Positions 14,807-21,674 of a stretch of DNA of 21,674 nucleotides are shown here, in pieces. The notes under the pieces were generated by a model, which was not told the DNA's origin, did no database searches, and worked only from the letters and a program-made list of their open reading frames with translations. Source of the stretch: Pseudomonadota bacterium. GTDB lineage: Bacteria > Pseudomonadota > Gammaproteobacteria > Burkholderiales > Burkholderiaceae_B. The translations under genes were made by a program, and so were the position numbers. Every line of letters starts with the position of its first letter. The stretch's first letter is position 1. The stretch spans positions 1 to 21,674 of the forward strand of contig JAEYZR010000306.1 in NCBI GenBank assembly GCA_023427945.1, read 5' to 3'.

Positions 14807-16009
14807 TTAGTTCGCGCGTGTTTCGCGTGTCAGCAGGGAAGGTTGTGCCTTGAGGGCGGCGGTCAGTTCGGTGCCGATTCCTGGCGCGCTTGGCGGCTGG
14901 ATCATGCCGGCCTCGATGACCGGCAGCTGGGTGACCAGATCCTGATACCAGGTCGCCAGGGATGCCCGCACGACTTCCTGGAAGATGGCGGTTGGCGCAT
15001 GCAAAGCCATGTGCAGACCGGCCATCAGTGTCACGGGCCCCGTGCAGTCGTGTGGCGCCAGGGGGCGTGCATACGCTTGCGCCAGCGCCGCGATCTTGCG
15101 GCCTTCGGTGATGCCGCCGCACCAGGCGAGGTCCAGCATAACCACGTCCACGGCATCGGCAGCTAGCAGATCGCGAAAGGCGCGCACGCCCGCCAGGGTT
15201 TCACTGCCGCAGATGGGCGTGCGCGTGTGGGCGCGAAGGTCGGCCAGCGCGTGCGCGTCGTCCATTTTCGCGATGGGGTCTTCGGCCCAGAAGATGCCGT
15301 AGTCTTCGAGTGCGCGACAGATGCGCAGGGCCGCATGGCTGCCCCACAGCGAATGCAGTTCGCACATGATCTCGATCTGGTCGCCGACGGCGGCGCGCAC
15401 TTTGCGAAAGGGTTCCAGACCCTTTTTCAGATCCTTCAGGCTGATGACCTGGCCGCCCGTGGCCGGGGCGTAGATATCGAAAGGCCAGATCTTCATGGCT
15501 GAATAGCCTTCGGCCAGAAGGCTTTCTGCCAGCGCTCCGGCATCACGCATGAAGGCGACCTGATCGTCGTAGGGGCCGGCCGCGACGTCCTGCCCGCCGA
15601 TATCGCGCCGCACGCCCGTGACGTTGTAGGCATAACCCGCGCAGGTGTTGTAGGCCGGAATGGCAGGGCGGGCACCGCCGCCGAGTGCAACATATACCGG
15701 CACGCCCTGGCGTTTTCCTGCGAGATCCCACAGCGCGATGTCGATGGCACTGGCGGCACGGATTTCTGCGCCGGAGGAACCGAACCCGACATAAGGATTC
15801 AGGAGATGGCGGGATATGGCTTCGATATGGCTGGCATCGCGACCCAGCAACCACGGCGCAATTTCCTCGTGGATCACTGTCTCTGCCGCTGCGGCGCCGC
15901 GAAAGGTTTCGCCCAGGCCAACCAGGCCATCTGCAGTTTCAAGTTCCACCCATAACAGGCTGGGACGCTCTGGCAAGCGAAATGTTCGTATGCGTGTGAT
16001 AGCGGGCAT
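14807..16009 (-). CDS. Mandelate racemase/enolase-superfamily enzyme, acid-sugar dehydratase-like
   Basis: A 400-aa TIM-barrel enzyme with an N-terminal capping domain. Likely active-site residues: K173 in AMKIWPFD; metal ligands E217 in MCELHS, E243 in WAEDP and E270 in CGSETL; H219 two residues after the first ligand; and the H320-D321 pair in APHDCTGP. The ligand-x-His arrangement plus the distal His resembles D-galactonate-type dehydratases more than mandelate racemase, so dehydration of a sugar acid to a 2-keto-3-deoxy acid is the best guess. ATG at 16009 is preceded on the minus strand by GGAGG with 9-nt spacing. It is the first gene of the leftward operon, divergent from the GntR gene. 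Confidence 0.82.
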   Translation of the reverse strand: MPAITRIRTFRLPERPSLLWVELETADGLVGLGETFRGAAAAETVIHEEIAPWLLGRDASHIEAISRHLLNPYVGFGSSGAEIRAASAIDIALWDLAGKRQGVPVYVALGGGARPAIPAYNTCAGYAYNVTGVRRDIGGQDVAAGPYDDQVAFMRDAGALAESLLAEGYSAMKIWPFDIYAPATGGQVISLKDLKKGLEPFRKVRAAVGDQIEIMCELHSLWGSHAALRICRALEDYGIFWAEDPIAKMDDAHALADLRAHTRTPICGSETLAGVRAFRDLLAADAVDVVMLDLAWCGGITEGRKIAALAQAYARPLAPHDCTGPVTLMAGLHMALHAPTAIFQEVVRASLATWYQDLVTQLPVIEAGMIQPPSAPGIGTELTAALKAQPSLLTRETRAN

Positions 16010-16096
16010 CAGGCCAATCCTCCAAAACGTCTATGCTCTTCGCTAACGGAAATGCTGTCAATATCTGTTTTGAAAAACTTGCAAAATCTATAAAAG

Positions 16097-16107
16097 CTGT
16101 AATACAG
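16097..16107. promoter_or_regulatory. Inverted repeat, probable GntR operator
   Basis: CTGTA-A-TACAG is a perfect 5+1+5 inverted repeat in the intergenic region shared by the enolase-superfamily and GntR genes. A further ATCTGT (16063-16068) is the inverse of ACAGAT (16104-16109). The surrounding 16010-16230 stretch is AT-rich near 16060-16110 and probably holds both divergent promoters; I see no other gene in it. Confidence 0.45.
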
Positions 16108-16230
16108 ATTTAGCGATAGCTGCGCCAATGCTGGAGCAGGAAAGCGGTCGTCGGGAACGATCAGGATCGGATCACTGGCGAGACACTGCACCACTTGTTG
16201 CGTGCCTGCTTATCCTTCACACTCCTGCCT

Positions 16231-16929
16231 ATGCATTCACCTCCCACAGAGCGCTTGCTCAGCGACAAAATCTACGACGAATTGCTTGCCCTGCTGGGCA
16301 CCAAGGGATTCGAACCGCAAACCCGGATGCCGGGCGAAAACGCACTGTCGCAGCGCTTCGGTGTGTCGCGCCCAGTATTGCGCCAGGCGTTGGGACGACT
16401 GCGGGCAGAAGGACGGATCTACGCCCGCAAGGGGTCCGGCAACTATGTGGGCGATCTGGATGTCGAAACGCCGGTGGTCAGCTTCGGGCCTCTGAAGAGC
16501 ATTCCCGACGTGCGCCGCTTTCTGGAGTTCCGCTGTTCGGTGGAAGGCGAGATCGCGGCGCTCGCCGCCGTTCATCGAGAGCCTGCCGACATGGACGAGA
16601 TTCGCCGTTGCCGTGCGCACTACGAGGCGGCACTACAACGTGGCGAGACGGGTATCGACGAAGATATCGCCTATCACGCCTCGATTGCGCAGGCGTGCGG
16701 AAACCGTTTTTTTGCCATGACGATGGCCGCGCTCGAGGCGCAGACGCGCTTCAGCATCAACCTGGTGCGGGGGTTGTCGGCTGCCGACCAGAGTGCCTCG
16801 CGGCTGGCTACGGTATGCGATGAGCATTCTGCCATCGAGGCAGCAATCGCGGCGGGTGACGCCCAGGCAGCGCGAGCTGCGATGGGCGCTCATCTTCGCG
16901 GGGGGATTGCGCGGCTGTTCGAGCGTTAG
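16231..16929 (+). CDS. GntR-family regulator with FCD ligand-binding domain
   Basis: A 232-aa regulator. The winged helix-turn-helix covers about residues 6-75 (DKIYDELLALL, MPGENALSQRFGVSRPVLRQALGRL, then the G-S-G-N-Y-V wing). The helical FCD domain has the expected metal/ligand residues D145, H149, H199 and H221. FCD regulators usually sense organic or sugar acids and repress adjacent catabolic genes. It is divergent from the enolase-superfamily operon and ends 7 nt before the convergent D-aminoacylase gene. The start is uncertain: ATG 16231 has no Shine-Dalgarno, but it is the first ATG before the DNA-binding domain. Confidence 0.88.
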   Translation: MHSPPTERLLSDKIYDELLALLGTKGFEPQTRMPGENALSQRFGVSRPVLRQALGRLRAEGRIYARKGSGNYVGDLDVETPVVSFGPLKSIPDVRRFLEFRCSVEGEIAALAAVHREPADMDEIRRCRAHYEAALQRGETGIDEDIAYHASIAQACGNRFFAMTMAALEAQTRFSINLVRGLSAADQSASRLATVCDEHSAIEAAIAAGDAQAARAAMGAHLRGGIARLFER

Positions 16930-16936
16930 GCAGGTA

Positions 16937-18379
16937 TCACGCCAGTCGGTGTGCCGGTCGCAAGACCTGTCCAGGACGCGCGCCGGTTGCCTTCTCGCCG
17001 TCCCAGACGCGTTCGCCATTGACCCATACGCCCATGACACCCAGGCTGGTCTGGATGGGGTCGGAGAACGTGGCGCGATCGGCCACGGTGGCCGGATCGA
17101 ACAGCACCAGGTCGGCGCGTTGCCCCGGTTGCAGAAGTCCGCGGTCGGTCAGGCCGTACTGGGCAGCGGCCAGGCCCGTCATCTTGTGGATTGCTTCCGG
17201 CAGGGCCAGCAGGCGGGATTCGCGCACCAGGCGGCGCAGCACCTGAGTGAACGTGCCCCACTGGCGTGGGTGCGGATGCGGATCGAACGGCAAGCCGTCG
17301 GAGCCAATCATGGTGAGTGGATGCTTGATGATGCGATCCACGTCCTGCTGCGACATCAGAAAGTAGATCGCACCCGCAGGCGTGAGCTTCTGCAGGGTCT
17401 GCTCCACGTCCAGGCCGAACTCCGCCATCAGATCCTTGAAGTCGCGGCCGGCCGCCTCCGGATAGCTTTTCGACCAGGTCACCAGCGTGCGGCTGGCCAG
17501 CTTCACGCGATCCAGGCGCAGCATGGTCGACGTCGCAGGATAGGGATGACAATCCAGGCAGACAGGCTGATCGCGCGACGCGGCGGTGATACGGGCCAGT
17601 GTCTCGCTGGAGCGTCCGTGATTGTTTTCACCGGCCAGCTTGTGATGAGAAAACACCACGCGCGATTGTGTGGCGGCGCCGATGGCCAGTGCCTCTTCTA
17701 TGGCGGCGTCGATGTGGTCGCTCTCGTCGCGCAGATGCGTGGCGTAGATACCTTGGCGGCCGCGCAGCGGCGCGCAGACGTCGATGATCTCCTGCGTGGT
17801 CGCTGCCGCTGCCGGCGGATAGAAGGTGCCCGTGGAGACGCCGAATGCGCCTGCCTGCATGGCGGCTTCCACGATCTCGCTCATCCTGGCGCACTCTGCT
17901 GCGTTCGCAGGTTGCGTCAGATCGTCCATCACCGCGGCCCGCAAGGTCGTATGACCGATCAGCGGGATCACGTTGACAGCGGCAGGGGTGGTGCCCAGAG
18001 CGTGCAACCAGTCAGCAAAGCTGGCGTAGCGAAACAGTTCCTGCGGCCCCAGCAGGTCCAGGGGTTGAACGATCTCATCGGCCACCAGCGGTGCCAGGCT
18101 GATACCGCAGTTGCCTGTCACCACCGTGGTGATCCCTTGCGATACCTTGGGCGTCATGTCGGGATGCACCAGCAGGTAGCCGTCGTCGTGGGTGTGCGAG
18201 TCGATGAACCCCGGTGCGAGCGCATGTCCGGCGGCATCCAGAACGGGCACGCCGTCGGGTACGGGGAAATCGCCCACGGCCACGATGATGCCATCGTGTA
18301 TGGCCAGGTTGCCGGGGGTGGCATCGCGTCCGCTGCCATCGAGCAGCATCGCGTTGGTCATGATGAGATCGGCTTGCAT
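16937..18379 (-). CDS. dan: D-aminoacylase (N-acyl-D-amino-acid deacylase)
   Basis: A 480-aa amidohydrolase-superfamily enzyme that releases D-amino acids from N-acyl forms. Zinc-site residues are H62 and H64 (IDSHTHDD), C91 (TGNCGISL), H215 (YATHLRDES), H245 (VFSHHKLAG) and D361 (GSDGLPFD). All are shifted by exactly 5 from the residues I recall for the Alcaligenes enzyme (H67, H69, C96, H220, H250, D366), so the site is intact. The start is placed at ATG 18379, 2 nt after the stop of the Bug gene; an upstream in-frame start would add 16 unrelated residues inside that gene. Translation is probably coupled to the Bug gene. N-acyl-D-Asp/Glu or D-hydantoinase-like substrates cannot be excluded. 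Confidence 0.87.
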   Translation of the reverse strand: MQADLIMTNAMLLDGSGRDATPGNLAIHDGIIVAVGDFPVPDGVPVLDAAGHALAPGFIDSHTHDDGYLLVHPDMTPKVSQGITTVVTGNCGISLAPLVADEIVQPLDLLGPQELFRYASFADWLHALGTTPAAVNVIPLIGHTTLRAAVMDDLTQPANAAECARMSEIVEAAMQAGAFGVSTGTFYPPAAAATTQEIIDVCAPLRGRQGIYATHLRDESDHIDAAIEEALAIGAATQSRVVFSHHKLAGENNHGRSSETLARITAASRDQPVCLDCHPYPATSTMLRLDRVKLASRTLVTWSKSYPEAAGRDFKDLMAEFGLDVEQTLQKLTPAGAIYFLMSQQDVDRIIKHPLTMIGSDGLPFDPHPHPRQWGTFTQVLRRLVRESRLLALPEAIHKMTGLAAAQYGLTDRGLLQPGQRADLVLFDPATVADRATFSDPIQTSLGVMGVWVNGERVWDGEKATGARPGQVLRPAHRLA

Positions 18380-18381
18380 GG

Positions 18382-19359
18382 TCAATCCAGTTTTTCTATT
18401 TTCGCTTGTTCGATGATGTCGCGCCATTTGGCGGTCTCGCCATCGATCAGCTTCTGGAAGTCCTCCGGCGAGCCGCCTGCGGGCACAGCCCCCAGTGATT
18501 TCAAGCCCGTCTGAACTTCAGGTTTTTTCAAGGATTCGTTCAACGCTGCGTTCAAGGTCTTGATGATACCGTCCGGCGTGCCTTTCGGTGCGACAACGCC
18601 ACCCCAGGCAATGGTCTCGTATCCCTTCAGGCCGGCTTCGTCCAGCGTAGGCACGTCGGGCAACTGCTCCAGTCGCGTCATGCTGCTCACGCCCAGCGCG
18701 CGTGCCTTGCCGCTGTTGACCAGGGGAAAGGCTTCGGACGAATTGGAGAACATGAAGTCCAGGCGGCCGCCCAGAAGATCCTGCAGCGCTGCGGGGCCGC
18801 TGTTGTAGGGCACGTACATGACGTCGATCTTTGCCATGTGGCCAAAGAGCTCTCCGCCCATGTGGCCGGTGGTTCCGACACCGGATGCACCGTAGCTCAG
18901 TGCGCCGGGCTTGGCGCGGGCGGCGTCGATCACGCTCTGTACCGTCTTGTACGGCGAATCGGCAGGCACCAGCATGACGTTGTAGATGTTGATCAGGTGA
19001 GCGACCGGCACGAGGTCGCTGTCCACGTCGTAGGGCAGCTGCTTGAACAGCGAACGATTCACCGCCAGTGTGTTGACGTTTCCATAACCGACCGTATAGC
19101 CGTCAGGCGCCGCGCGCTTGACCTGCATGATGCCGATGTTGCCCGCAGCGCCGGGCCGGTTTTCCACCACGAAGGTCGTTTTCAGCGCCTGTGCGGCGTG
19201 GTTGGTCACCATGCGCGAAAGCACGTCGGGCGAGCCGCCGGCGGCTGACGGCACGACAAAAGAAATCGGCTTTTCGGGCCATGCGGCATGCGCCGCTCCA
19301 GCGTGCACGACGCTTAGCAATACGGCCGTTTGCAGGCCACGCAGAATCGAGTTTTTCAT
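18382..19359 (-). CDS. Bug/TctC-family periplasmic solute receptor
   Basis: A 325-aa receptor with a signal peptide (LQTAVLLSVVHAGAAHA, probable cleavage after AHA). Bug features are ISFVVPSAAGGSPDVLSRMV, VVENRPGAAGNIGIMQVKRAAPDGYT and YVPYNSGPAALQDLLGG. AAGGGGA lies a few nt upstream of ATG 19359 on the minus strand. It is immediately followed by the D-aminoacylase gene and diverges from a LysR gene, so an N-acyl-amino acid or related carboxylate is a plausible ligand (inference). Confidence 0.9.
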   Translation of the reverse strand: MKNSILRGLQTAVLLSVVHAGAAHAAWPEKPISFVVPSAAGGSPDVLSRMVTNHAAQALKTTFVVENRPGAAGNIGIMQVKRAAPDGYTVGYGNVNTLAVNRSLFKQLPYDVDSDLVPVAHLINIYNVMLVPADSPYKTVQSVIDAARAKPGALSYGASGVGTTGHMGGELFGHMAKIDVMYVPYNSGPAALQDLLGGRLDFMFSNSSEAFPLVNSGKARALGVSSMTRLEQLPDVPTLDEAGLKGYETIAWGGVVAPKGTPDGIIKTLNAALNESLKKPEVQTGLKSLGAVPAGGSPEDFQKLIDGETAKWRDIIEQAKIEKLD

Positions 19360-19461
19360 GACATTCCCCTTGTGAGTTTCTATGTGTCGATCTCGGCGCA
19401 GGTTATCATCGGGGGCTCACAGCGCCCTCATCGAAAAACGGCCAATACCTATAAACCAAGG

Positions 19462-19490
19462 TTATCGATTCAGTCGATAAACCGGTCGAT
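19462..19490. promoter_or_regulatory. LysR operator: inverted repeat with TCGAT half-sites
   Basis: TTATCGA (19462-19468) and TCGATAA (19474-19480) form a perfect inverted repeat around 5 nt, containing the T-N11-A pattern of LysR boxes. A third TCGAT lies at 19486-19490. The site is between the divergent Bug (start 19359) and LysR (start 19508) genes. Confidence 0.6.
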
Positions 19491-19507
19491 TGGTCAGGCG
19501 TTCACTT

Positions 19508-20488
19508 ATGGGGAAAACCGTGTCAGAGCAAGCGTTCAACGAGGTGATGAACAGTCCGGCAGTGGCCAGTGCGCGGCCGCTGAACCTGCGCCAGATAGAG
19601 GTGTTTCGCGCCATCATGACGGCAGGCTCGATCAGTGCCGCAGGGCGGATGCTGCATGTGTCCCAACCCGCCATCAGCCGCGTCCTGGCATTGACGGAAA
19701 GCCGCCTGGGTTACGCGCTGTTCGAGCGCGCCAAGAGCCGGCTCGTTCCCACGCCCGAGGCCCGGCGTCTGTACGGGGAAGTGGAGCGGGTGTATGGCGG
19801 CATTCAGCGTGTCAATGACCTGGCTGCCTCGCTGGGCGAGCAGGGCGCGGGCACCTTGCGTGTCGTGGCCAGTGCCACCTTCGGGCAGCGTCTGGTGCCG
19901 CGTGCGCTGGCGCTGTTTCGCAAGCGCCATCCCCGTGTCAAGGTGGATTTTCGCAGTGTCACCTTCGACGAAATGGAGGGGTATTTCCTGGCGGGCAAGG
20001 CCGATGTGGGGCTGTCGATCGCCACGCTCGAACATCCGAACCTGACGGCCCAGCATCTCGCCTATGCCGACGTCGTCTGTGTGCTGCCGGCCGATCATCC
20101 ACTGACCGAACGAAAGGTGATTCGCGCCGACGACTTCTCCTCCGATGTCGCCTGGATCGGCTATCCCCCGGAGACGCCATTGGGCCGCGCCCTGGCTCCT
20201 TTTTTCGAGAGCGGCGCGGTGGCCGCGGCCTCCACCGAAGTGCATTCGCCGGTCACGGCCTACGCGTTTGTTCAGCAGGGCCTGGGGCCTGGCCTGATCG
20301 ATGCGTGGTGCATCCCCGATCTCGCGCAGGACGATGTGGTGCTGCGTCCCATCGCGCCTGAGGTTCAGGTGGACATCTGGGCGCTGCAGTCGAATCTGGA
20401 TTCGGTCTCGCTGATGGCGCGCCGATTCCTGGAGGCGGTGCGTGCCGTACTGGCCGATTCGCCATCAAACTTTGTGCGTAAGGTATAA
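19508..20488 (+). CDS. LysR-family transcriptional regulator
   Basis: A 326-aa LTTR. The DNA-binding domain covers about residues 25-84, with the helix-turn-helix around SISAAGRMLHVSQPAISRVL (41-60). The effector domain begins near TLRVVASATFGQRLVP. It is divergent from the Bug/D-aminoacylase pair and probably regulates it through the inverted repeat at 19462. The start is uncertain: ATG 19508 is used; TTG 19490 would overlap the operator, and ATG 19547 has a Shine-Dalgarno that is too close. An intrinsic terminator follows at 20558. Confidence 0.88.
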   Translation: MGKTVSEQAFNEVMNSPAVASARPLNLRQIEVFRAIMTAGSISAAGRMLHVSQPAISRVLALTESRLGYALFERAKSRLVPTPEARRLYGEVERVYGGIQRVNDLAASLGEQGAGTLRVVASATFGQRLVPRALALFRKRHPRVKVDFRSVTFDEMEGYFLAGKADVGLSIATLEHPNLTAQHLAYADVVCVLPADHPLTERKVIRADDFSSDVAWIGYPPETPLGRALAPFFESGAVAAASTEVHSPVTAYAFVQQGLGPGLIDAWCIPDLAQDDVVLRPIAPEVQVDIWALQSNLDSVSLMARRFLEAVRAVLADSPSNFVRKV

Positions 20489-20511
20489 CGGCGCGCTATC
20501 GCTGCCGCACG

Positions 20512-20536
20512 CCTGATTGCGGGGCGAGCAATCGGG
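20512..20536 (+). terminator. Stem-loop downstream of the LysR gene
   Basis: CCTGATTGC (20512-20520) pairs with GCAATCGGG (20528-20536), with one G-U wobble and a 7-nt loop. No T-tract follows; it may assist the stronger terminator downstream. Confidence 0.4.
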
Positions 20537-20557
20537 GCAAGGTTTACACGGCGATTC

Positions 20558-20590
20558 GTGTGATGGCAGAGCCGTCACACCATTGTTTTA
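20558..20590 (+). terminator. Intrinsic terminator after the LysR gene
   Basis: GTGTGATGGC (20558-20567) pairs with GCCGTCACAC (20571-20580), a 10-bp stem with one wobble and a tight AGA loop. The T-rich CATTGTTTTA follows. This is the clearest rho-independent terminator in the window. It isolates the amidohydrolase gene, whose promoter should lie between here and 20646. Confidence 0.7.
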
Positions 20591-20645
20591 CATCGAACGA
20601 TTAAGGCCTCAAGCTGTGCGCTTCATAACATGGAGGCAGCAGGTC

Positions 20646-21593
20646 ATGACTCAGTCCACTTCTTTTCTTGGCGTGGCAGTGGCGCAGATGGGCCCGGTCC
20701 ACCTGGCGGATACACGCGCGCACGTGGTGGCGCGTCTGATCGAGATGCTGCGCCAGGCGCATGCACGCGGCGCACGCCTGGTGGTCTTTCCCGAGCTCGC
20801 GCTCACGACATTCTTCCCGCGTTACTGGATGAGCGAACAGGAAGCGCAGGAGCGGTTCTTCGAAGCCAGCATGCCCAATGCGGACGTGATGCCGCTGTTC
20901 GAGGAAGCTCGCCGGCTGGAAGTGGGCTTTTACCTGGGCTATGCCGAGCTGACGCCAGAAGGCGTGCCCTACAACACATCGATCCTCGTGGACTCGAAGG
21001 GAAAGATCGTCGGCAAGTACCGCAAGATCCACCTTCCGGGCCACGACGACCACAAGCCGGACGCGCCGTTCCAGCATCTGGAGAAGAAGTTCTTCCAGGT
21101 GGGCGACGAATCGTTTGGCGTGTGGGACAGCATGGGCGCAAACATCGGCATGTGCCTGTGCAACGACAGACGCTGGCCCGAGACGTGGCGCACGATGGCA
21201 TTGCAGCAGGCCGATCTGGTGGTGTTGGGGTACAACACGCCGTCGCACAACATCCACTGGTCCGAGCCCGTGCATTTGCGCATGCACACCCATCTGGTCA
21301 CGCTGCAGGCCAGCGCCTACCAGAATTGCCTATGGGTGGCGGCCGCGGCCAAATGCGGTTCGGAAGACGGGCATCACATGATCGGCGGATCGGTCATTGT
21401 CGCCCCGACCGGCGAGATCGTTGCGCAGGCCATCACCGAGGATGACGAGGTGATCGCCGCGCCGGTCGCCCTGCGCGTGGACGAGAATTTCCGTCGCCAT
21501 GTGTTCGACTTCGCACGCCATCGCCGGCCCGAACACTATCGCCTGATCACCGAACGCACCGGTTCCGGTCCGGCCTTGCCGCGCAAGAACTGA
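20646..21593 (+). CDS. hyuC-like: N-carbamoyl-D-amino-acid amidohydrolase (nitrilase superfamily)
   Basis: A 315-aa enzyme that hydrolyses N-carbamoyl-D-amino acids to D-amino acid, CO2 and ammonia. The catalytic triad is E50 (VVFPELALTTFFPRYW), K127 (GKYRKIHLPGH) and C172 (GMCLCNDRRWPE). The segments PFQHLEKKFF, YNTPSHN and IVAPTGEIVAQ are those of Agrobacterium-type D-carbamoylases, and length is normal (about 304-315 aa). ATG 20646 follows GGAGG (20632-20636). No hydantoinase gene is in the window, so carbamoyl substrates may come from outside or from a gene further right. Beta-ureidopropionase-like activity is a less likely alternative. Confidence 0.85.
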   Translation: MTQSTSFLGVAVAQMGPVHLADTRAHVVARLIEMLRQAHARGARLVVFPELALTTFFPRYWMSEQEAQERFFEASMPNADVMPLFEEARRLEVGFYLGYAELTPEGVPYNTSILVDSKGKIVGKYRKIHLPGHDDHKPDAPFQHLEKKFFQVGDESFGVWDSMGANIGMCLCNDRRWPETWRTMALQQADLVVLGYNTPSHNIHWSEPVHLRMHTHLVTLQASAYQNCLWVAAAAKCGSEDGHHMIGGSVIVAPTGEIVAQAITEDDEVIAAPVALRVDENFRRHVFDFARHRRPEHYRLITERTGSGPALPRKN

Positions 21594-21614
21594 CCGGTTT
21601 CTCCAGGCCTTGTT

Positions 21615-21636
21615 CCCGAGTGCCAACGGCACCGGG
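21615..21636 (+). terminator. Terminator-like hairpin after the carbamoylase gene
   Basis: CCCG-A-GTGCC (21615-21624) pairs with GGCAC-CGGG (21628-21636) with a single bulged A and an AAC loop, 21 nt after the stop. Only two Ts follow. The remaining bases to 21674 show no gene I can support. Confidence 0.4.
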
Positions 21637-21674
21637 TTCATGTCGGTGGCGGTGGCATGCGCACGGCGTATGCC

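Noticed and set aside
16793..18514. Plus-strand open frame of 573 codons opposite the D-aminoacylase gene
   Set aside because: Composition is that of an antisense shadow; all catalytic residues of D-aminoacylase are on the minus strand.
1..21674. CRISPR arrays, insertion sequences, tRNA or rRNA genes
   Set aside because: No regularly spaced repeats, transposase reading frames, terminal inverted repeats or tRNA-like cloverleaf sequences were found on reading.
21637..21674. Possible start of another gene at the right edge (ATG at 21641)
   Set aside because: Only about 11 codons are visible, with no Shine-Dalgarno, directly after a terminator-like hairpin.

Overview
The window looks like chromosomal DNA of a high-GC betaproteobacterium, most likely Alcaligenaceae (Bordetella/Achromobacter-like). 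The main reason is three separate Bug/TctC-type periplasmic solute receptors within about 13 kb, each beside LysR/GntR regulators and small catabolic operons. This placement rests on family content only; there is no rRNA or tRNA.

Left edge, 1-3729 (+): a tightly overlapped operon of visibly lower GC than the rest. In order it encodes (i) the last codons of a gene cut by the window edge, (ii) a 373-aa divergent DUF692/MNIO enzyme with a C-terminal extension, (iii) a 263-aa MNIO enzyme of the methanobactin MbnB type, (iv) a 182-aa protein that looks like the MbnC-type partner, and (v) a MATE-family exporter. The order MbnB-MbnC-MATE is that of methanobactin (copper-chelating RiPP) operons. The second, unlike MNIO enzyme directly in front of it is the unusual part. 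This is the best candidate here for an undescribed natural-product or metallophore pathway. No precursor peptide can be seen; it may lie just left of the window.

3766-6983: a divergently transcribed LysR regulator faces a TauD/TfdA-type Fe(II)/2-oxoglutarate dioxygenase followed by a Bug receptor, with TCGAT repeats in the intergenic region.

7236-12652 (+): a PotABCD-like ABC importer (ATPase, binding protein, two permeases) followed by ureidoglycolate lyase (AllA family) and a PuuE-type allantoinase/polysaccharide deacetylase. This reads as a ureide (allantoin-like) nitrogen-scavenging operon. A -24/-12 (sigma-54) promoter match lies immediately upstream, which fits nitrogen control.

12760-16929: a leftward operon of an enolase-superfamily acid-sugar dehydratase-like protein, a 2-hydroxyacid dehydrogenase-like protein and a Bug receptor, with a divergent GntR/FCD regulator.

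16937-21593: a leftward pair (Bug receptor, then D-aminoacylase), a divergent LysR regulator with a clean inverted-repeat operator, an intrinsic terminator, and a gene for an N-carbamoyl-D-amino-acid amidohydrolase. D-aminoacylase and D-carbamoylase both release free D-amino acids from N-capped forms, so this end looks like salvage of N-acyl/N-carbamoyl amino acids. Together with the ureide operon, much of the right-hand 14 kb is about C-N bond hydrolysis and scavenging.
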